64,000 nucleotides of DNA from Pantoea sp. Ap-967. GTDB taxonomy: Bacteria > Pseudomonadota > Gammaproteobacteria > Pseudomonadales > Pseudomonadaceae. Positions within the stretch are counted from its first letter, which is position 1. Each line of letters opens with the position of its first letter. The stretch is from positions 1 through 64,000 of the forward strand of contig NZ_VWXK01000005.1 of assembly GCF_011752565.1 (NCBI RefSeq). Direction: 5' to 3'. The position numbers and the translations under genes are program-made. Below, piece after piece: positions 1 through 8,445 of the stretch. Below the pieces are notes generated by a model, which was given only the letters and a program-made list of their open reading frames with translations, was not told the DNA's origin and did not search any database.

Positions 1-1
1 T

Positions 2-91
2 CTGATGCGCTACAACCTCAAGCGCCTCCACAGCTACAACGGCTATGAAACACCGGTAGCCATGGAGGAAAAGCTCAAAGCGGCGGCATAA
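2..91 (+). CDS. IS3-family transposase (OrfB), C-terminal end, partial
   Basis: The window opens inside a reading frame that ends at TAA at 91. The last 29 residues include RLHSYNGYETPVA, the typical tail of IS3-family DDE transposases after the catalytic core (an R-x-H-S-x-x-G-Y-x-[ST]-P pattern). Everything upstream is outside the window, so it cannot be said whether the element is intact. A likely terminal inverted repeat follows directly. Family assignment is firm, subgroup is not. Confidence 0.7.
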   Translation: MMRYNLKRLHSYNGYETPVAMEEKLKAAA

Positions 92-99
92 ACCTTAAT

Positions 100-126
100 C
101 GGTGTCCAAAATTACTTGACCAGATC
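100..126. mobile_element. Probable right terminal inverted repeat of the IS3-type element
   Basis: About ten bases after the transposase stop the sequence reads GGTGTCCAAAATTACTTGAC, which resembles IS3-family ends (TGTCCAAnn... going inwards). The left end and the target-site duplication lie outside the window, so the exact boundary is inferred. REP-like sequence begins immediately after it. Confidence 0.45.
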
Positions 127-176
127 AAGCCAGCTCCTACAAGCAGCCCATCGCAGGCAAGCCAGCTCCTACAAGG
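124..176. repeat. Degenerate REP pair in direct orientation
   Basis: Two copies of a CAAGCCAGCTCCTACAAG unit lie about 35 bases apart in the same orientation, unlike the head-to-head pairs elsewhere. They are diverged from the local consensus (CCAGCTCC instead of CCCGCTCC). Confidence 0.6.
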
Positions 177-197
177 GGCGGGGGTTGCCCGTCATTT

Positions 198-542
198 TTA
201 CTCTTTGATTTCGCGGGTCAGCTTGGACGACCACGGGCACCAATGGTTACCCGGCAGGAACGCGCCGCCGGCCTCGTCGAGGTGGTCTTCTACATACTGG
301 GTGGTGGCGTCACACACCTCGATCGCCACTTCGAAGAAGTTGATGGTGTCGGGGTCGAGGAAGAAACTCCATTGCCGGTTGTAGGGCTGCTGGCGCTTGA
401 TCAGGCGGCCATGGACGTGGACCCTGTTGGTTTCCTCGCCAGACAAAATGCGGCGGGCCTCGGCGATGCGCTCTTCGTTGGTTAGCTTGAAGACGAACTC
501 TGGGGCGCGGTCGGCGGTGGTCAGTGCGAAAAAGGCTTCCAT
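198..542 (-). CDS. BP74-like small protein
   Basis: This 114-residue soluble protein matches, from memory, the family named after the N-terminal domain of the Dictyostelium calmodulin-binding protein BP74, found as a stand-alone protein in many bacteria. Shared features are EFVFKLT near the N-terminus, ARRILSGEE, the WSFFLDPD block and the C-terminal GGAFLPGNHWCPWSSKL. Function is unknown. A good Shine-Dalgarno (CAGGAG) lies seven bases before the ATG. It sits alone between an IS3 end and a REP pair. There is no signal peptide or membrane segment. Family call is fairly sure, role is not known. Confidence 0.7.
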   Translation of the reverse strand: MEAFFALTTADRAPEFVFKLTNEERIAEARRILSGEETNRVHVHGRLIKRQQPYNRQWSFFLDPDTINFFEVAIEVCDATTQYVEDHLDEAGGAFLPGNHWCPWSSKLTREIKE

Positions 543-720
543 GCAAAGCTCCTGATAACTGAGTGAGTGCCGAAATGGCGTGGTGCGTACTCAGGTATAG
601 AGGCCCAGCAGCCCATGGCAAATGCCCCGCGTTGAGCGGTTCACGTTTTTGACCGGTGGGTGGCGGGGGTTTGTGAGGTGGGTCACGGGCAGGAGGTGTT
701 TTTTGCGGTTGTGATTGTTT

Positions 721-798
721 GTGCTGGCCTCTTCGCGGGACAAGCCCGCTCCTACAGGGGGTGTGTAGGAGCGGGCTTGCCCGCGAAGAGGCCAGTAC
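721..798. repeat. REPIN (inverted REP pair)
   Basis: Two head-to-head REP units with core GCGGG(A)CAAGCCCGCTCC, flanked by the complementary GCTGGCCTC / GAGGCCAGT. It lies directly after the receptor gene stop and may protect the 3' end of the mRNA. Confidence 0.9.
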
Positions 799-807
799 AA
801 GAAACAA

Positions 808-3249
808 CTACCAGCGCAGGGAAACCGTGCCCAGCAAGGTACGCTCCTCGCCCCAGTAGCAGCGCCCGGCATTGTTGCAGCCGGCCACGTATTCCTTGTC
901 GAACAGGTTGCGGGCGTTGACCTCGACCGACCAGTGGTCGTCGATTTCATACCCAACCTTGGCATCCACCAGGGTCACGTCGCCCGTGTCGAGCTTGCCG
1001 TACAGGCTGGCCGGCGTGTAGGCGAAGGTGCTGTCGAAATGGCGTACGCCGCCACCCACCGACAGCCCCTTGAGCAGCCCGTCACGGAAGCGGTAGGTGC
1101 TCCACAGCGATGCCTGGTTGCGCGGCACGCCGGTCATCTGGTGGCCTTCATACAACGAACCGGCCACGTCCTTGGTGATGCGCGAGTCGGTGTAGGTGTA
1201 GGCCGCGGTGACGTTGAGGTTTTCGCTCAGGTCGCTGTTGAGTTCCAACTCCACGCCCTTGGCGCGGCTGGCGCCGATCTGCCGGTAGTCGCCCACGGCA
1301 GAGTCGTACAGCACGTCATCCTTCTTGCGCAGGTCGTACACCGAGGCCGTGAACGCGGTGTTCCAGCCCTTGGGCTCGTACTTGATGCCCACTTCGTACT
1401 GCTCGCTCTTGGTCGGGTCCAGCGCGCCGCTCTTGCTTTCGGTCTGCTGGGTCGGGGCAAAGGCGGTGGAATAGCTGAAGTACGGCGACAGGCCGTTTTC
1501 GAACTGGTACATCACCCCGGTTTGCCAGGTGAAGTCGCTGTCCCAGCTGTCCATGTCGGCTTGTGCATTGAGCGTGCCGGCCTTGTTGCGGAACTGGCTG
1601 TTGACCCGGTCCAGGCGCCCGCCCAGCAGCAGCACCCAGTTGTCGACCTTGGTCTGCAACTGGCTGTAGAGGCCATACATGGTCTGTTCCAGCAGCGCAT
1701 TCTGCACGTGGTAGATCATGCTCGGCTTGCCGTTCCACACCGGGTTGAACACGTTGATGTTGCCGCCGTTGCCCGCGTCCCAGTCCTGGTTGAACGAGGT
1801 GCGGTCAAGGCTCGCGCCCACCAGCACGGTGTGCTCGAAGGCGCCGTTTTCGAAGTGGCCTTCGAACTGGTTGTCCAGCGAGTAGGCGATGGACTTGTTG
1901 TAGCGGTCGTAGGCCTGGTTGCTCAGCGTGGTGCCGAAGCCGTTGTTGTTGAGGCTGCCTGGCCACATTTCCTGGCGGTCGATACGCGACTGCAGGTAGC
2001 GCGAATTCTGGCGGAACTGCCAGGTGTCGTTGAAGCGGTGGCTGAACTCGTAGCCCAGGCTCCAGGTTTCACGCTCGAAGTTGTCCCAGTCCGGGTTGCC
2101 GGAAAGCTGGTCCTTGTCGATCTTACCGTTGGGGTTGTGCAACAGCGTGCCGGCGGCTGGGTAGCCCAGCTCCATCAAGGTGCGGTCGCGCTGGTAGGTG
2201 GCCAGCAGGGTCAGGCTGTTGAATTCGTCGAAATTCAGGGTCAGCGACGGCGCAATGTACAGGCGGTCGTCGGGCTGGTGGTCGACCTGGGTGTCAGCCT
2301 TGCGGCCCATCATCACCAGGCGGCCGAGAATATTGCCCTCGTCGGTCAGCGGGCCAGAAACGTCGACGCCCAACTGGCGGCGATTGTGGGAACCGTAGCT
2401 GAGCTGCACCTCGCCCCGGGCTTCGGCGGTGGGGCGCTTGCTGACCAGGTTGACCACGCCACCCGGGGCATTTTCACCGTACAGGATGGACGTTGGGCCA
2501 CGGAACACTTCAACCCGCTCAAGGCCGTAAGGCTCGCTGCTGGTGTCGTAGCGGTTGCCTTGCACCCGCAGGCCGTCGCGCAGCAGGCCGTAGCCGTAGT
2601 CGGTGGCGTTGAAGCCGCGGATGAAGAACAGGTCGCCGGCTTGCCCGTCACCGCCGGCGAAGGGCGGTGAGAAGATGCCTGGCACGTAGCCGAGCACTTC
2701 GGTGAGGGTTTGCGACTGTTGGTCGTCCATGCGCTGGCGGGTGACCACCGACACCGAGCGCGGCGTGTCGGCCAGGGCGCTGCTGGTTTTGCTGGCGGTG
2801 GCGCTGGCCACGGCGCGGTAACCGTTGTCGCTCTGGCCATTGCTGGCCAGCAGGTCGGCAGCATTGACCGTGGTGGCGTCCAGTTGCAGGGCGGTGCCAT
2901 CGGGCGCCGGTTGCAGCACATACCCGGCATTGCCTTGCGGCACCGCTTGCAGGCCGCTGCCCTGAAGCAGGCGCGCCAGGCCCTGGGCGACGCTGTAGCG
3001 GCCCTGCAGCCCCTGGCTGGTTTTGCCGGCGGCCAAGGCATTGCTGCCGGCCAGGTAGATGCCGGCTTGGCTGCTGAACTGGTTGAGGGCGGCGGCCAGC
3101 GAGCCTGGGGCGATGTCGAACTGGGTTTCGGCAGTGATCGCCTGCTCGGCCTGGGCGGTGCTGGCGGGCAGCATCAGTGGGGCGGCGGCGCAGAGCGAAA
3201 GTGGCGCGGCGAGCGCCAGGCGGAACGCGGGGTGAAGGGGCTTCGGCAT
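808..3249 (-). CDS. TonB-dependent siderophore receptor with N-terminal signalling domain (FiuA/FoxA-like)
   Basis: Outer-membrane transducer for a ferric siderophore, 813 residues. A signal peptide (about 1-34, ending ASTAQA) is followed by a secretin/TonB STN signalling domain (about 45-115, FDIAPGSLAAALNQFSSQAG), a plug (about 150-280, with EVFRGPTSILYGENAPGG) and a 22-strand barrel ending in the aromatic VSLRW. The STN domain marks it as a FecA-type transducer that signals to the FecR-like protein encoded upstream. The C-terminal pair of cysteines (VAGCNNAGRCYWGEE) and the gene order sigma-FecR-receptor resemble hydroxamate receptors such as FiuA. The ligand (ferrichrome, ferrioxamine or another xenosiderophore) cannot be fixed from sequence alone. 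Confidence 0.88.
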   Translation of the reverse strand: MPKPLHPAFRLALAAPLSLCAAAPLMLPASTAQAEQAITAETQFDIAPGSLAAALNQFSSQAGIYLAGSNALAAGKTSQGLQGRYSVAQGLARLLQGSGLQAVPQGNAGYVLQPAPDGTALQLDATTVNAADLLASNGQSDNGYRAVASATASKTSSALADTPRSVSVVTRQRMDDQQSQTLTEVLGYVPGIFSPPFAGGDGQAGDLFFIRGFNATDYGYGLLRDGLRVQGNRYDTSSEPYGLERVEVFRGPTSILYGENAPGGVVNLVSKRPTAEARGEVQLSYGSHNRRQLGVDVSGPLTDEGNILGRLVMMGRKADTQVDHQPDDRLYIAPSLTLNFDEFNSLTLLATYQRDRTLMELGYPAAGTLLHNPNGKIDKDQLSGNPDWDNFERETWSLGYEFSHRFNDTWQFRQNSRYLQSRIDRQEMWPGSLNNNGFGTTLSNQAYDRYNKSIAYSLDNQFEGHFENGAFEHTVLVGASLDRTSFNQDWDAGNGGNINVFNPVWNGKPSMIYHVQNALLEQTMYGLYSQLQTKVDNWVLLLGGRLDRVNSQFRNKAGTLNAQADMDSWDSDFTWQTGVMYQFENGLSPYFSYSTAFAPTQQTESKSGALDPTKSEQYEVGIKYEPKGWNTAFTASVYDLRKKDDVLYDSAVGDYRQIGASRAKGVELELNSDLSENLNVTAAYTYTDSRITKDVAGSLYEGHQMTGVPRNQASLWSTYRFRDGLLKGLSVGGGVRHFDSTFAYTPASLYGKLDTGDVTLVDAKVGYEIDDHWSVEVNARNLFDKEYVAGCNNAGRCYWGEERTLLGTVSLRW

Positions 3250-3359
3250 GCTGGTCCCTGGAGTCGGTACGGTGAGTTGAAGGGGCTTGTGCAGGGTTAA
3301 CCGAACGAGATTGGAAAAAGGGAACCGGGGGCGAAGATTTTTTCACAATCGAGGGCTGT

Positions 3360-3449
3360 TTGTAGGAGCGGGCTTGCCCCGCGAAGCAGGCGGCGCGGTG
3401 GATGGCACCGGCTGTGCCGGTGTTCGCGGGGCAAGCCCGCTCCTACACA
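3360..3449. repeat. REPIN between fecR-like and receptor genes
   Basis: Two inverted REP units with core GTAGGAGCGGGCTTGCCC, separated by a palindromic spacer (GGCACCGGCTGTGCCGG). It interrupts the sigma-FecR-receptor operon, so the receptor may be transcribed at a different level from the two regulators. Confidence 0.9.
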
Positions 3450-3471
3450 GGGGCCTTGCAGGGCCTGGGCT

Positions 3472-4437
3472 TCAAGCGGGCTCGACCGTCACCCACCAGG
3501 GCGTCAGGCGCTGCACCCGGATAGGCAACGCTGCCTGCAGCAAGGCTAGCGCCCGGTCGGTATCGTCCAGCGGGAACGCGCCCATCACCGACAGTGGCGC
3601 CACCGCCGGGTGCCAGCCCAGGTGGCCATGGCGGTAGCGGCCCAGGGCCTGCAGCAACTGCGCCAGGGGCATGTCCTCGGCGTTCAGGCGCCGGTGGATC
3701 CACGACTCGCCGGCACTCTGCGCCGGGCGTGTGCTACCGATGCCCAGCGCGGTGAAGTCCACCTGTTGCCCGGCTTGCACCACGCAGCGCTCGCCACTGC
3801 GCGCGGTGCACACCTCGACGGCGCCGGCGTACACATCCAGGCGCGTGGTTTCGCCTTGTTGGCAAACCGCAAAGCGGGTGCCCAGGGCCTGCATGCGCCC
3901 TTGCTCGGTGTCGACGAAGAAAGGCCGACGTGCATCGTGGGCGGTTTCCACCAGGATCTCGCCAAAGCGCAGGCGCAGCACCCGCGCCAGGCTGGTGAAG
4001 TCCAGGTCTACCGCGCTTTGCGCGCCCAGCCACAGCTGGCTGCCATCGGCCAGGCGGGTTTCCCGGGTTTCGCCGATGCCGGTGGCAAGGTCGGCGGTCC
4101 AGCCGGTGAGCGGGGCCCCGCGCCAGGTGCTCCAGCCCAGCAGCGAACTGGCCCCCAGCACCAGCAACCCCTTGAGCCCGCTGCGCCGGCTGAAGCGGCG
4201 CGCATCATGCTCGCGCAGCACGCGGCCGGCGCCGCTGCCATCGCCTTGCAGCGGGGCGAAACGCTGGCCTACGCGCTGCACGTAATGCCAGGCGGCCTGG
4301 TGGTCGCCGTGCTGCTCGACCCAGGCTTGCCACTGCTGCTGCAACTGCGGGCCGGCCTGTTCGTCCTGCAGGCGGACGAACCAGTGCGCCGCTTCCTGCA
4401 GGCTGGCGTGGCTGAGCTTCTGCGCGGGCTGGGTCAT
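3472..4437 (-). CDS. FecR-type anti-sigma/sigma regulator
   Basis: Inner-membrane signalling protein, 321 residues from the chosen ATG. It has a cytoplasmic N-terminal sigma-binding DUF4880-type domain (ASLQEAAHWFVRL, then W-x-x-H-x-x-A-W), one membrane segment (LKGLLVLGASSLLGW), a FecR beta-domain (TRETRLADGSQLWLGAQSAV... FFVDTEQGRMQALGTRF) and a C-terminal STN-binding region (LLQALGRYRHG). It receives the signal from the receptor STN domain and controls the neighbouring sigma factor. The ATG at 4437 was chosen over an upstream one because it lies four bases after the sigma stop and starts with family-typical sequence. Confidence 0.88.
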   Translation of the reverse strand: MTQPAQKLSHASLQEAAHWFVRLQDEQAGPQLQQQWQAWVEQHGDHQAAWHYVQRVGQRFAPLQGDGSGAGRVLREHDARRFSRRSGLKGLLVLGASSLLGWSTWRGAPLTGWTADLATGIGETRETRLADGSQLWLGAQSAVDLDFTSLARVLRLRFGEILVETAHDARRPFFVDTEQGRMQALGTRFAVCQQGETTRLDVYAGAVEVCTARSGERCVVQAGQQVDFTALGIGSTRPAQSAGESWIHRRLNAEDMPLAQLLQALGRYRHGHLGWHPAVAPLSVMGAFPLDDTDRALALLQAALPIRVQRLTPWWVTVEPA

Positions 4438-4441
4438 GGCC

Positions 4442-4972
4442 TCATTCCACCAGCAGGCCGTCAAGCTCGGCCTCAAGGATGGCGCAGTGCAGGAACGCCT
4501 GGGCCAGGTATTTCTTGATCATCCGCTCGCTGACGCCAATGTGCGCGGCGATGTCGCGGTAGGCCATGCCATCGATCTGCGCCAACAGGAACGCCTGGCG
4601 CACCTTGGCCGGCAAGCGCAGCAGCATGGCGTCGACTTCGTGCAGGGTTTCGACGATCAGCGCGCGCTGCTCGGGGGAGGGCTGCAGGGCGGTCGGCTGC
4701 AGGGCCAGGTGTTCCAGCCAGGCCTGCTCCAGCTTCTGCCGGCGCCAGTGGTCGATGCACAAGCCCCGGGCGATGGTTGCCAGGTACGAGCGCTCACCGG
4801 TGTGGCCGTCGAACTGGCGTGGCCGGTGCAGGATGCGCACGAAGGTGTCCTGCACCAGGTCGGCCGCATCCGGCCGGTTGCCCAGGCGCCGGTAAAGAAA
4901 ACCCAGCAGCCAGCGCGAATGGCTCTGGTACAGGGTATGGACCGAACTGTTGAGCTCAGGAATCGAAACCAT
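4442..4972 (-). CDS. ECF sigma factor, FecI type
   Basis: Iron-starvation ECF sigma factor of 176 residues. Region 2 (YQSHSRWLLGFLYRRLGN, then DAADLVQDTFVRIL) and region 4 (LPAKVRQAFLLAQIDGMAYRDIA followed by the HTH IGVSERMIKKYLAQA) match FecI/FiuI-class proteins. The ATG at 4972 gives the usual length; an upstream extension of 52 codons is not family-like and would run over the candidate Fur box. With the FecR-like and receptor genes it forms a cell-surface signalling system that switches on receptor synthesis when the siderophore is present. Confidence 0.88.
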   Translation of the reverse strand: MVSIPELNSSVHTLYQSHSRWLLGFLYRRLGNRPDAADLVQDTFVRILHRPRQFDGHTGERSYLATIARGLCIDHWRRQKLEQAWLEHLALQPTALQPSPEQRALIVETLHEVDAMLLRLPAKVRQAFLLAQIDGMAYRDIAAHIGVSERMIKKYLAQAFLHCAILEAELDGLLVE

Positions 4973-5001
4973 GGCGGCATCCGGCGCAAGCGCGTACTGG
5001 T

Positions 5002-5020
5002 GCGAATGAGAAATGCTCGC
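5002..5020 (-). promoter_or_regulatory. Candidate Fur box upstream of the ECF sigma gene
   Basis: The 19 bases GCGAATGAGAAATGCTCGC match about 10 positions of the Fur consensus, including the AATGA and AA core. The position 30-48 bases upstream of the sigma start fits iron repression. The match is modest, so this is inferred largely from gene context. Confidence 0.4.
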
Positions 5021-5112
5021 AATAGTAGGGGTGCTGGAGCGATACTGCAATCGTTCTGAAAAGCGACTGGCCAGCATGAGACAACCTGCCGCCTTGCCTA
5101 TCGCCGCGCAAT

Positions 5113-5140
5113 TTGTTTGTACTGGCAATTGGGTTACAAT
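5113..5140 (+). promoter_or_regulatory. Candidate promoter for mqo
   Basis: TTGTTT, 16 bases, TACAAT forms a fair sigma-70 promoter about 165 bases before mqo. The resulting long 5' UTR holds a small GGGCC/GGCCC hairpin (about 5258-5274). This sits in the 331-base gap between the sigma gene and mqo, which otherwise shows nothing recognisable beyond the Fur box candidate. Confidence 0.35.
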
Positions 5141-5303
5141 CAGCGAAACGATTCAGCCTGATCCGTCTATTCGACAAAAGCCTGAGTCTTTTTCTGGTTC
5201 TCTGGCTGCTGAACAATTTTCTACAACAAGCCTGCGCTGAAGAACAAGGAACCCCTGGGCCAGCCACAGGCCCGCCCTCCGTTCTACTGACTGGAATTGA
5301 TCA

Positions 5304-6941
5304 ATGTTCAAGAAAGCTGGCAAGACCCTGCTGGGTCTGGCTGTCGCTGCGAGCTTCATGCAAGCGCACGCCGCAGAAACCAAGAAAGTCGATGTGCTGC
5401 TGGTCGGCGGCGGCATCATGAGCTCCACCCTGGCCGTGTGGCTGCACGAGCTGGAGCCAAGCTGGTCGATGGAGATGGTCGAGCGCCTGGACGGCGTCGC
5501 CGAGGAAAGCTCCAACGGCTGGAACAACGCCGGTACCGGCCACTCCGCGCTGGCCGAGCTGAACTACACCCCGGAAGACAAAGACGGCAAGGTCAACATC
5601 TCCAAGGCCATCGAAATCAACGAAGCCTTCCAGATCTCCCGTCAGTTCTGGTCGTGGCAGGTCCGCCAGGGCGTGCTGAAGAACCCGCACTCGTTCATCA
5701 ACACCACCCCGCACATGAGCTTCGTCTGGGGCGATGACAACATCAAGTTCCTGAAAAAGCGCTACGAAGCGCTGCAGGCCAGCCCGCTGTTCCGCCCGAT
5801 GCAGTTCTCCGAGGACCACGCGCAGATCGCCAAGTGGGTTCCGCTGATGATGGAAGGCCGTGACCCGAACCAGAAGCTGGCGGTCACCTGGACCCCAATC
5901 GGCACCGACGTCAACTTCGGCGAAATCACCCGCCAGTTCGTCGGCCACCTGCAAACCCAGAAAGGCTTCGACCTGAAGCTGTCCAGCGAAGTGCAGGACA
6001 TCACCCGCAACAAGGACGGCTCCTGGCACGTCGAGTACAAGAACCTGAAGGACGGCACCGAGTCGGCCACCGACGCCAAGTTCCTGTTCATCGGTGCCGG
6101 CGGCGGCGCGCTGAAGCTGCTGCAGAAGTCGGGCATTCCCGAGGCCAAGGAATACGCAGGCTTCCCGGTGGGTGGCTCGTTCCTGGTGACCGAGAACCCA
6201 ACCGTGGCCATGCAGCACATGGCCAAGGCCTACGGTATCGCCTCCACCGGTGCACCGCCCATGTCGGTTCCGCACCTGGACACCCGCGTGCTGGACGGCA
6301 AGCGCGTGATCCTGTTTGGCCCATTCGCCACCTTCTCGACCAAGTTCCTGAAGAACGGCTCGTACCTGGACCTGCTGAGCAGCACCACCACCCACAACGT
6401 GTGGCCGATGACCAAGGTTGGTATCGACCAGTACCCGCTGGTGGAATACCTCGCCGGCCAGCTGATGCTGTCGGATGACGACCGCTTCGAAGCCCTGCGT
6501 ACCTACTTCCCGAACGCCAAGAAGGAAGACTGGAAGCTGTGGCAGGCCGGCCAGCGCGTGCAGATCATCAAGCGTGACGAAGAGAAGGGCGGCGTGCTGA
6601 AGCTGGGCACCGAAGTCGTCGCTTCCCAGGACCGCACCATCGCCGGCCTGCTGGGCGCATCGCCAGGTGCCTCGACCGCCGCGCCGATCATGCTCAACGT
6701 GCTGGAAACCGTGTTCAAGGAGAAGGTCGCGACCCCTGAGTGGCAGGCCAAGATCAAGGAAATCGTGCCAAGCTACGGCACCAAGCTGAACGATTCGGCA
6801 GCGGCCACCCAGAAAGAGTGGAACTACACCGCTGAGGTGCTGCAACTGGAGAAGCCACCGGTGATCGACGAAAGCGTCGGCACCACCGTTGCGCCGAGCA
6901 AGCCGGTTGAGAGCAAGCCAGAGAACGACATGGCGCTGTAA
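5304..6941 (+). CDS. mqo: Malate:quinone oxidoreductase
   Basis: FAD enzyme that oxidises L-malate to oxaloacetate and passes electrons to the quinone pool, replacing or supplementing NAD malate dehydrogenase. The 545 residues carry an FAD-binding [13 protein letters not shown] motif near residue 35 and the family block [18 protein letters not shown]. Unlike cytoplasmic Mqo it begins with a signal-like stretch ([12 protein letters not shown], ending AHA-A), a form known as one of several mqo paralogues in P. putida, and has a polar C-terminal tail. It is monocistronic and closed by a strong terminator. Confidence 0.95.
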   Translation: MFKKAGKTLLGLAVAASFMQAHAAETKKVDVLLVGGGIMSSTLAVWLHELEPSWSMEMVERLDGVAEESSNGWNNAGTGHSALAELNYTPEDKDGKVNISKAIEINEAFQISRQFWSWQVRQGVLKNPHSFINTTPHMSFVWGDDNIKFLKKRYEALQASPLFRPMQFSEDHAQIAKWVPLMMEGRDPNQKLAVTWTPIGTDVNFGEITRQFVGHLQTQKGFDLKLSSEVQDITRNKDGSWHVEYKNLKDGTESATDAKFLFIGAGGGALKLLQKSGIPEAKEYAGFPVGGSFLVTENPTVAMQHMAKAYGIASTGAPPMSVPHLDTRVLDGKRVILFGPFATFSTKFLKNGSYLDLLSSTTTHNVWPMTKVGIDQYPLVEYLAGQLMLSDDDRFEALRTYFPNAKKEDWKLWQAGQRVQIIKRDEEKGGVLKLGTEVVASQDRTIAGLLGASPGASTAAPIMLNVLETVFKEKVATPEWQAKIKEIVPSYGTKLNDSAAATQKEWNYTAEVLQLEKPPVIDESVGTTVAPSKPVESKPENDMAL

Positions 6942-6961
6942 TCAGGGCAATGTTGGTCAGG

Positions 6962-6993
6962 AAAACCACGGGTAACCCCCGTGGTTTTTTTTT
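6962..6993. terminator. Rho-independent terminator after mqo, probably bidirectional
   Basis: An 11-bp stem AAAACCACGGG / CCCGTGGTTTT with a five-base loop runs into nine Ts. On the other strand the stem begins with As, so it can also end the leftward azlCD operon, whose last gene stops at 7000. Confidence 0.92.
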
Positions 6994-6999
6994 GCGCCG

Positions 7000-7413
7000 C
7001 TAAAGCTCCTGCAGCGCCTCGCTCAAATCGAGGTCCACCGCCAACGCCAGAAAACTCACGGCGCCCTGCTCACCGACGGGAAACACCTTCGCCTGGCTGG
7101 CGGCCTTGAGCACCAGTTGCTCGCCATGCTTGACGTGCCGTTGCGAGCCATCGTCCATCTCGAAGGTCAAGCCGCCGGAGGTTGCGAACAGCAGCAGGTC
7201 GTTGCCCACGCTCAGCTGGGCGGCCGTTTGCAGATGGCGGTACTCGGCGATCCAGCCATCGCGCAGGAAGGTCTTGCTCAAGGCATAGGCCAGCGAGCAT
7301 TCCAGCGACAGGTTACCCATGGCGTCGATCACCCGGTCACGTGGAACCTGTGGCATCAGGCGGGAAAACTCACTCAGGTTGCGCAGGGTGATTTTCCGGC
7401 GTGCAAGGCTCAT
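7000..7413 (-). CDS. Small cupin-like protein of unknown function
   Basis: 137 residues, not recognised. The middle and C-terminal half (DGWIAEYRHLQTAAQLSVGNDL ... GGLTFEMDDGSQ ... GEQLVLKAASQAKVFPVGEQG) reads like the alternating strands and turns of a small cupin, without clear metal-binding histidines. It is the last gene of the dioxygenase-GNAT-azlCD operon (31 bases after azlD) and ends next to a terminator. The ATG at 7413 has an AAGGAAAA purine tract upstream; a longer start would run into azlD. Role is probably tied to the operon, otherwise unknown. Confidence 0.65.
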   Translation of the reverse strand: MSLARRKITLRNLSEFSRLMPQVPRDRVIDAMGNLSLECSLAYALSKTFLRDGWIAEYRHLQTAAQLSVGNDLLLFATSGGLTFEMDDGSQRHVKHGEQLVLKAASQAKVFPVGEQGAVSFLALAVDLDLSEALQEL

Positions 7414-7444
7414 AGCATTTTCCTTATCAGAGCGATTCCAGGCC

Positions 7445-7765
7445 TCAGGCCAGCAAGGTGATCGCCACGTGCCCGGCGACCCCGGCGCAAACACTGTAGA
7501 TCAGGCTGCGGGTCCAGTAGGCGACGATCACCACCGGTACCGCCGCCAGCAGGTCGGCATGCAGCCCCAGCAGCGTGCCGTCCTTGCCCACCAGCAGCGC
7601 GGGCACGGTGATGCTGGCGATGATTGCCACCGGCAGGTATTCGATGACGTCATTGAACAGCCTGGGGGTTTTCTCCATCTTCAGCAGGAATGGCGTCGCG
7701 CGGGTCAGGTAGGTGATGGCCGCCATCAACAGCACCGCGGCGATCAGGTAGTTCTCTTCAGGCAT
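7445..7765 (-). CDS. azlD: AzlD-type small subunit of branched-chain amino acid exporter
   Basis: 106-residue membrane protein with about four hydrophobic segments and the family sequence AAITYLTRATPFLLK near the start and FNDVIEYLPVAIIASI in the middle. AzlD pairs with AzlC to form an inner-membrane exporter (compare AzlCD of Bacillus and YgaZH of E. coli, which export branched-chain amino acids). Its start overlaps the azlC end by 22 bases, so translation is coupled. Here the cargo could be a modified amino acid made by the upstream enzymes. Confidence 0.85.
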   Translation of the reverse strand: MPEENYLIAAVLLMAAITYLTRATPFLLKMEKTPRLFNDVIEYLPVAIIASITVPALLVGKDGTLLGLHADLLAAVPVVIVAYWTRSLIYSVCAGVAGHVAITLLA

Positions 7766-8445
7766 AACCCGACTCCACAGCCGACGGCAGTTGCGATGAA
7801 TACATTCAGGGGCGAGGGCGCATACAGGTTCAGCACGCAGGTGGTGGCGATCACCACCAGGGCGATGATGGCCTTGGTCAGGGTGCTGCACAGCGAGATC
7901 AGCACGAAGATCATCATTGCCGTCAGGGCGTAGTCCAGCTTGAACTGGGAGAACCGGTTCAAGGCGTCCGAGGCCACCGCGCCCAGCACCGCGCCGGCGA
8001 TCCAGCTGGCATGGCAATAGGTATTGAACTGCAGCAGGTAGCCGGCCGAGGTCGGCCTGCCGTTCTCCAGCCGCTGGCTGTGAAAGGCAAACGACTCGTC
8101 GGTGAGGCCAAAGGCGTACAACAGCTTCTGCGGCTTGCTCACCGGCAGCTGCGCACAGCGCTTGGACATGTACATGGCCATCAGCATGTGCCGCGAGTTG
8201 ATCAGCAGCGTCGACAAGGCAATGGTGGCCAGCGGCGCGTTGCTGGCCATCAGCGCCAGTGCCGCGAATTGCGCGGCACCGGCGTAGACGAACAGGCACA
8301 TGGCGGCCGGCAGCCACAACGGCAGGCCGGCGTTGATGCACATCACGCCGAAGACGAAGCTCACCACGAAGTAGCCGGTGACGATTGGCAGGGCATCTAC
8401 CAGGCTTTCGCGGCCAGACGCGGGTAACAACGCCGACGAGGTCAC
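7744..8445 (-). CDS. azlC: AzlC-type large subunit of branched-chain amino acid exporter
   Basis: 233-residue polytopic membrane protein of the AzlC/YgaZ family. Signature stretches are VVSFVFGVMC, FVYAGAAQFAAL and LLINSRHMLMAM, followed by AFGLTDESFA and a histidine/tryptophan-rich loop. The GTG start overlaps the upstream GNAT stop as GTGA (four bases), so the operon is translationally coupled. With AzlD it forms a two-component amino-acid efflux carrier. Substrate is inferred from the family and from the dioxygenase at the head of the operon. Confidence 0.88.
   Translation of the reverse strand: MTSSALLPASGRESLVDALPIVTGYFVVSFVFGVMCINAGLPLWLPAAMCLFVYAGAAQFAALALMASNAPLATIALSTLLINSRHMLMAMYMSKRCAQLPVSKPQKLLYAFGLTDESFAFHSQRLENGRPTSAGYLLQFNTYCHASWIAGAVLGAVASDALNRFSQFKLDYALTAMMIFVLISLCSTLTKAIIALVVIATTCVLNLYAPSPLNVFIATAVGCGVGLCLKRTT

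Noticed and set aside
934..2670. A 578-codon open frame opposite the TonB receptor
   Set aside because: Antisense shadow of the receptor gene, with no recognisable domain and no ribosome site.
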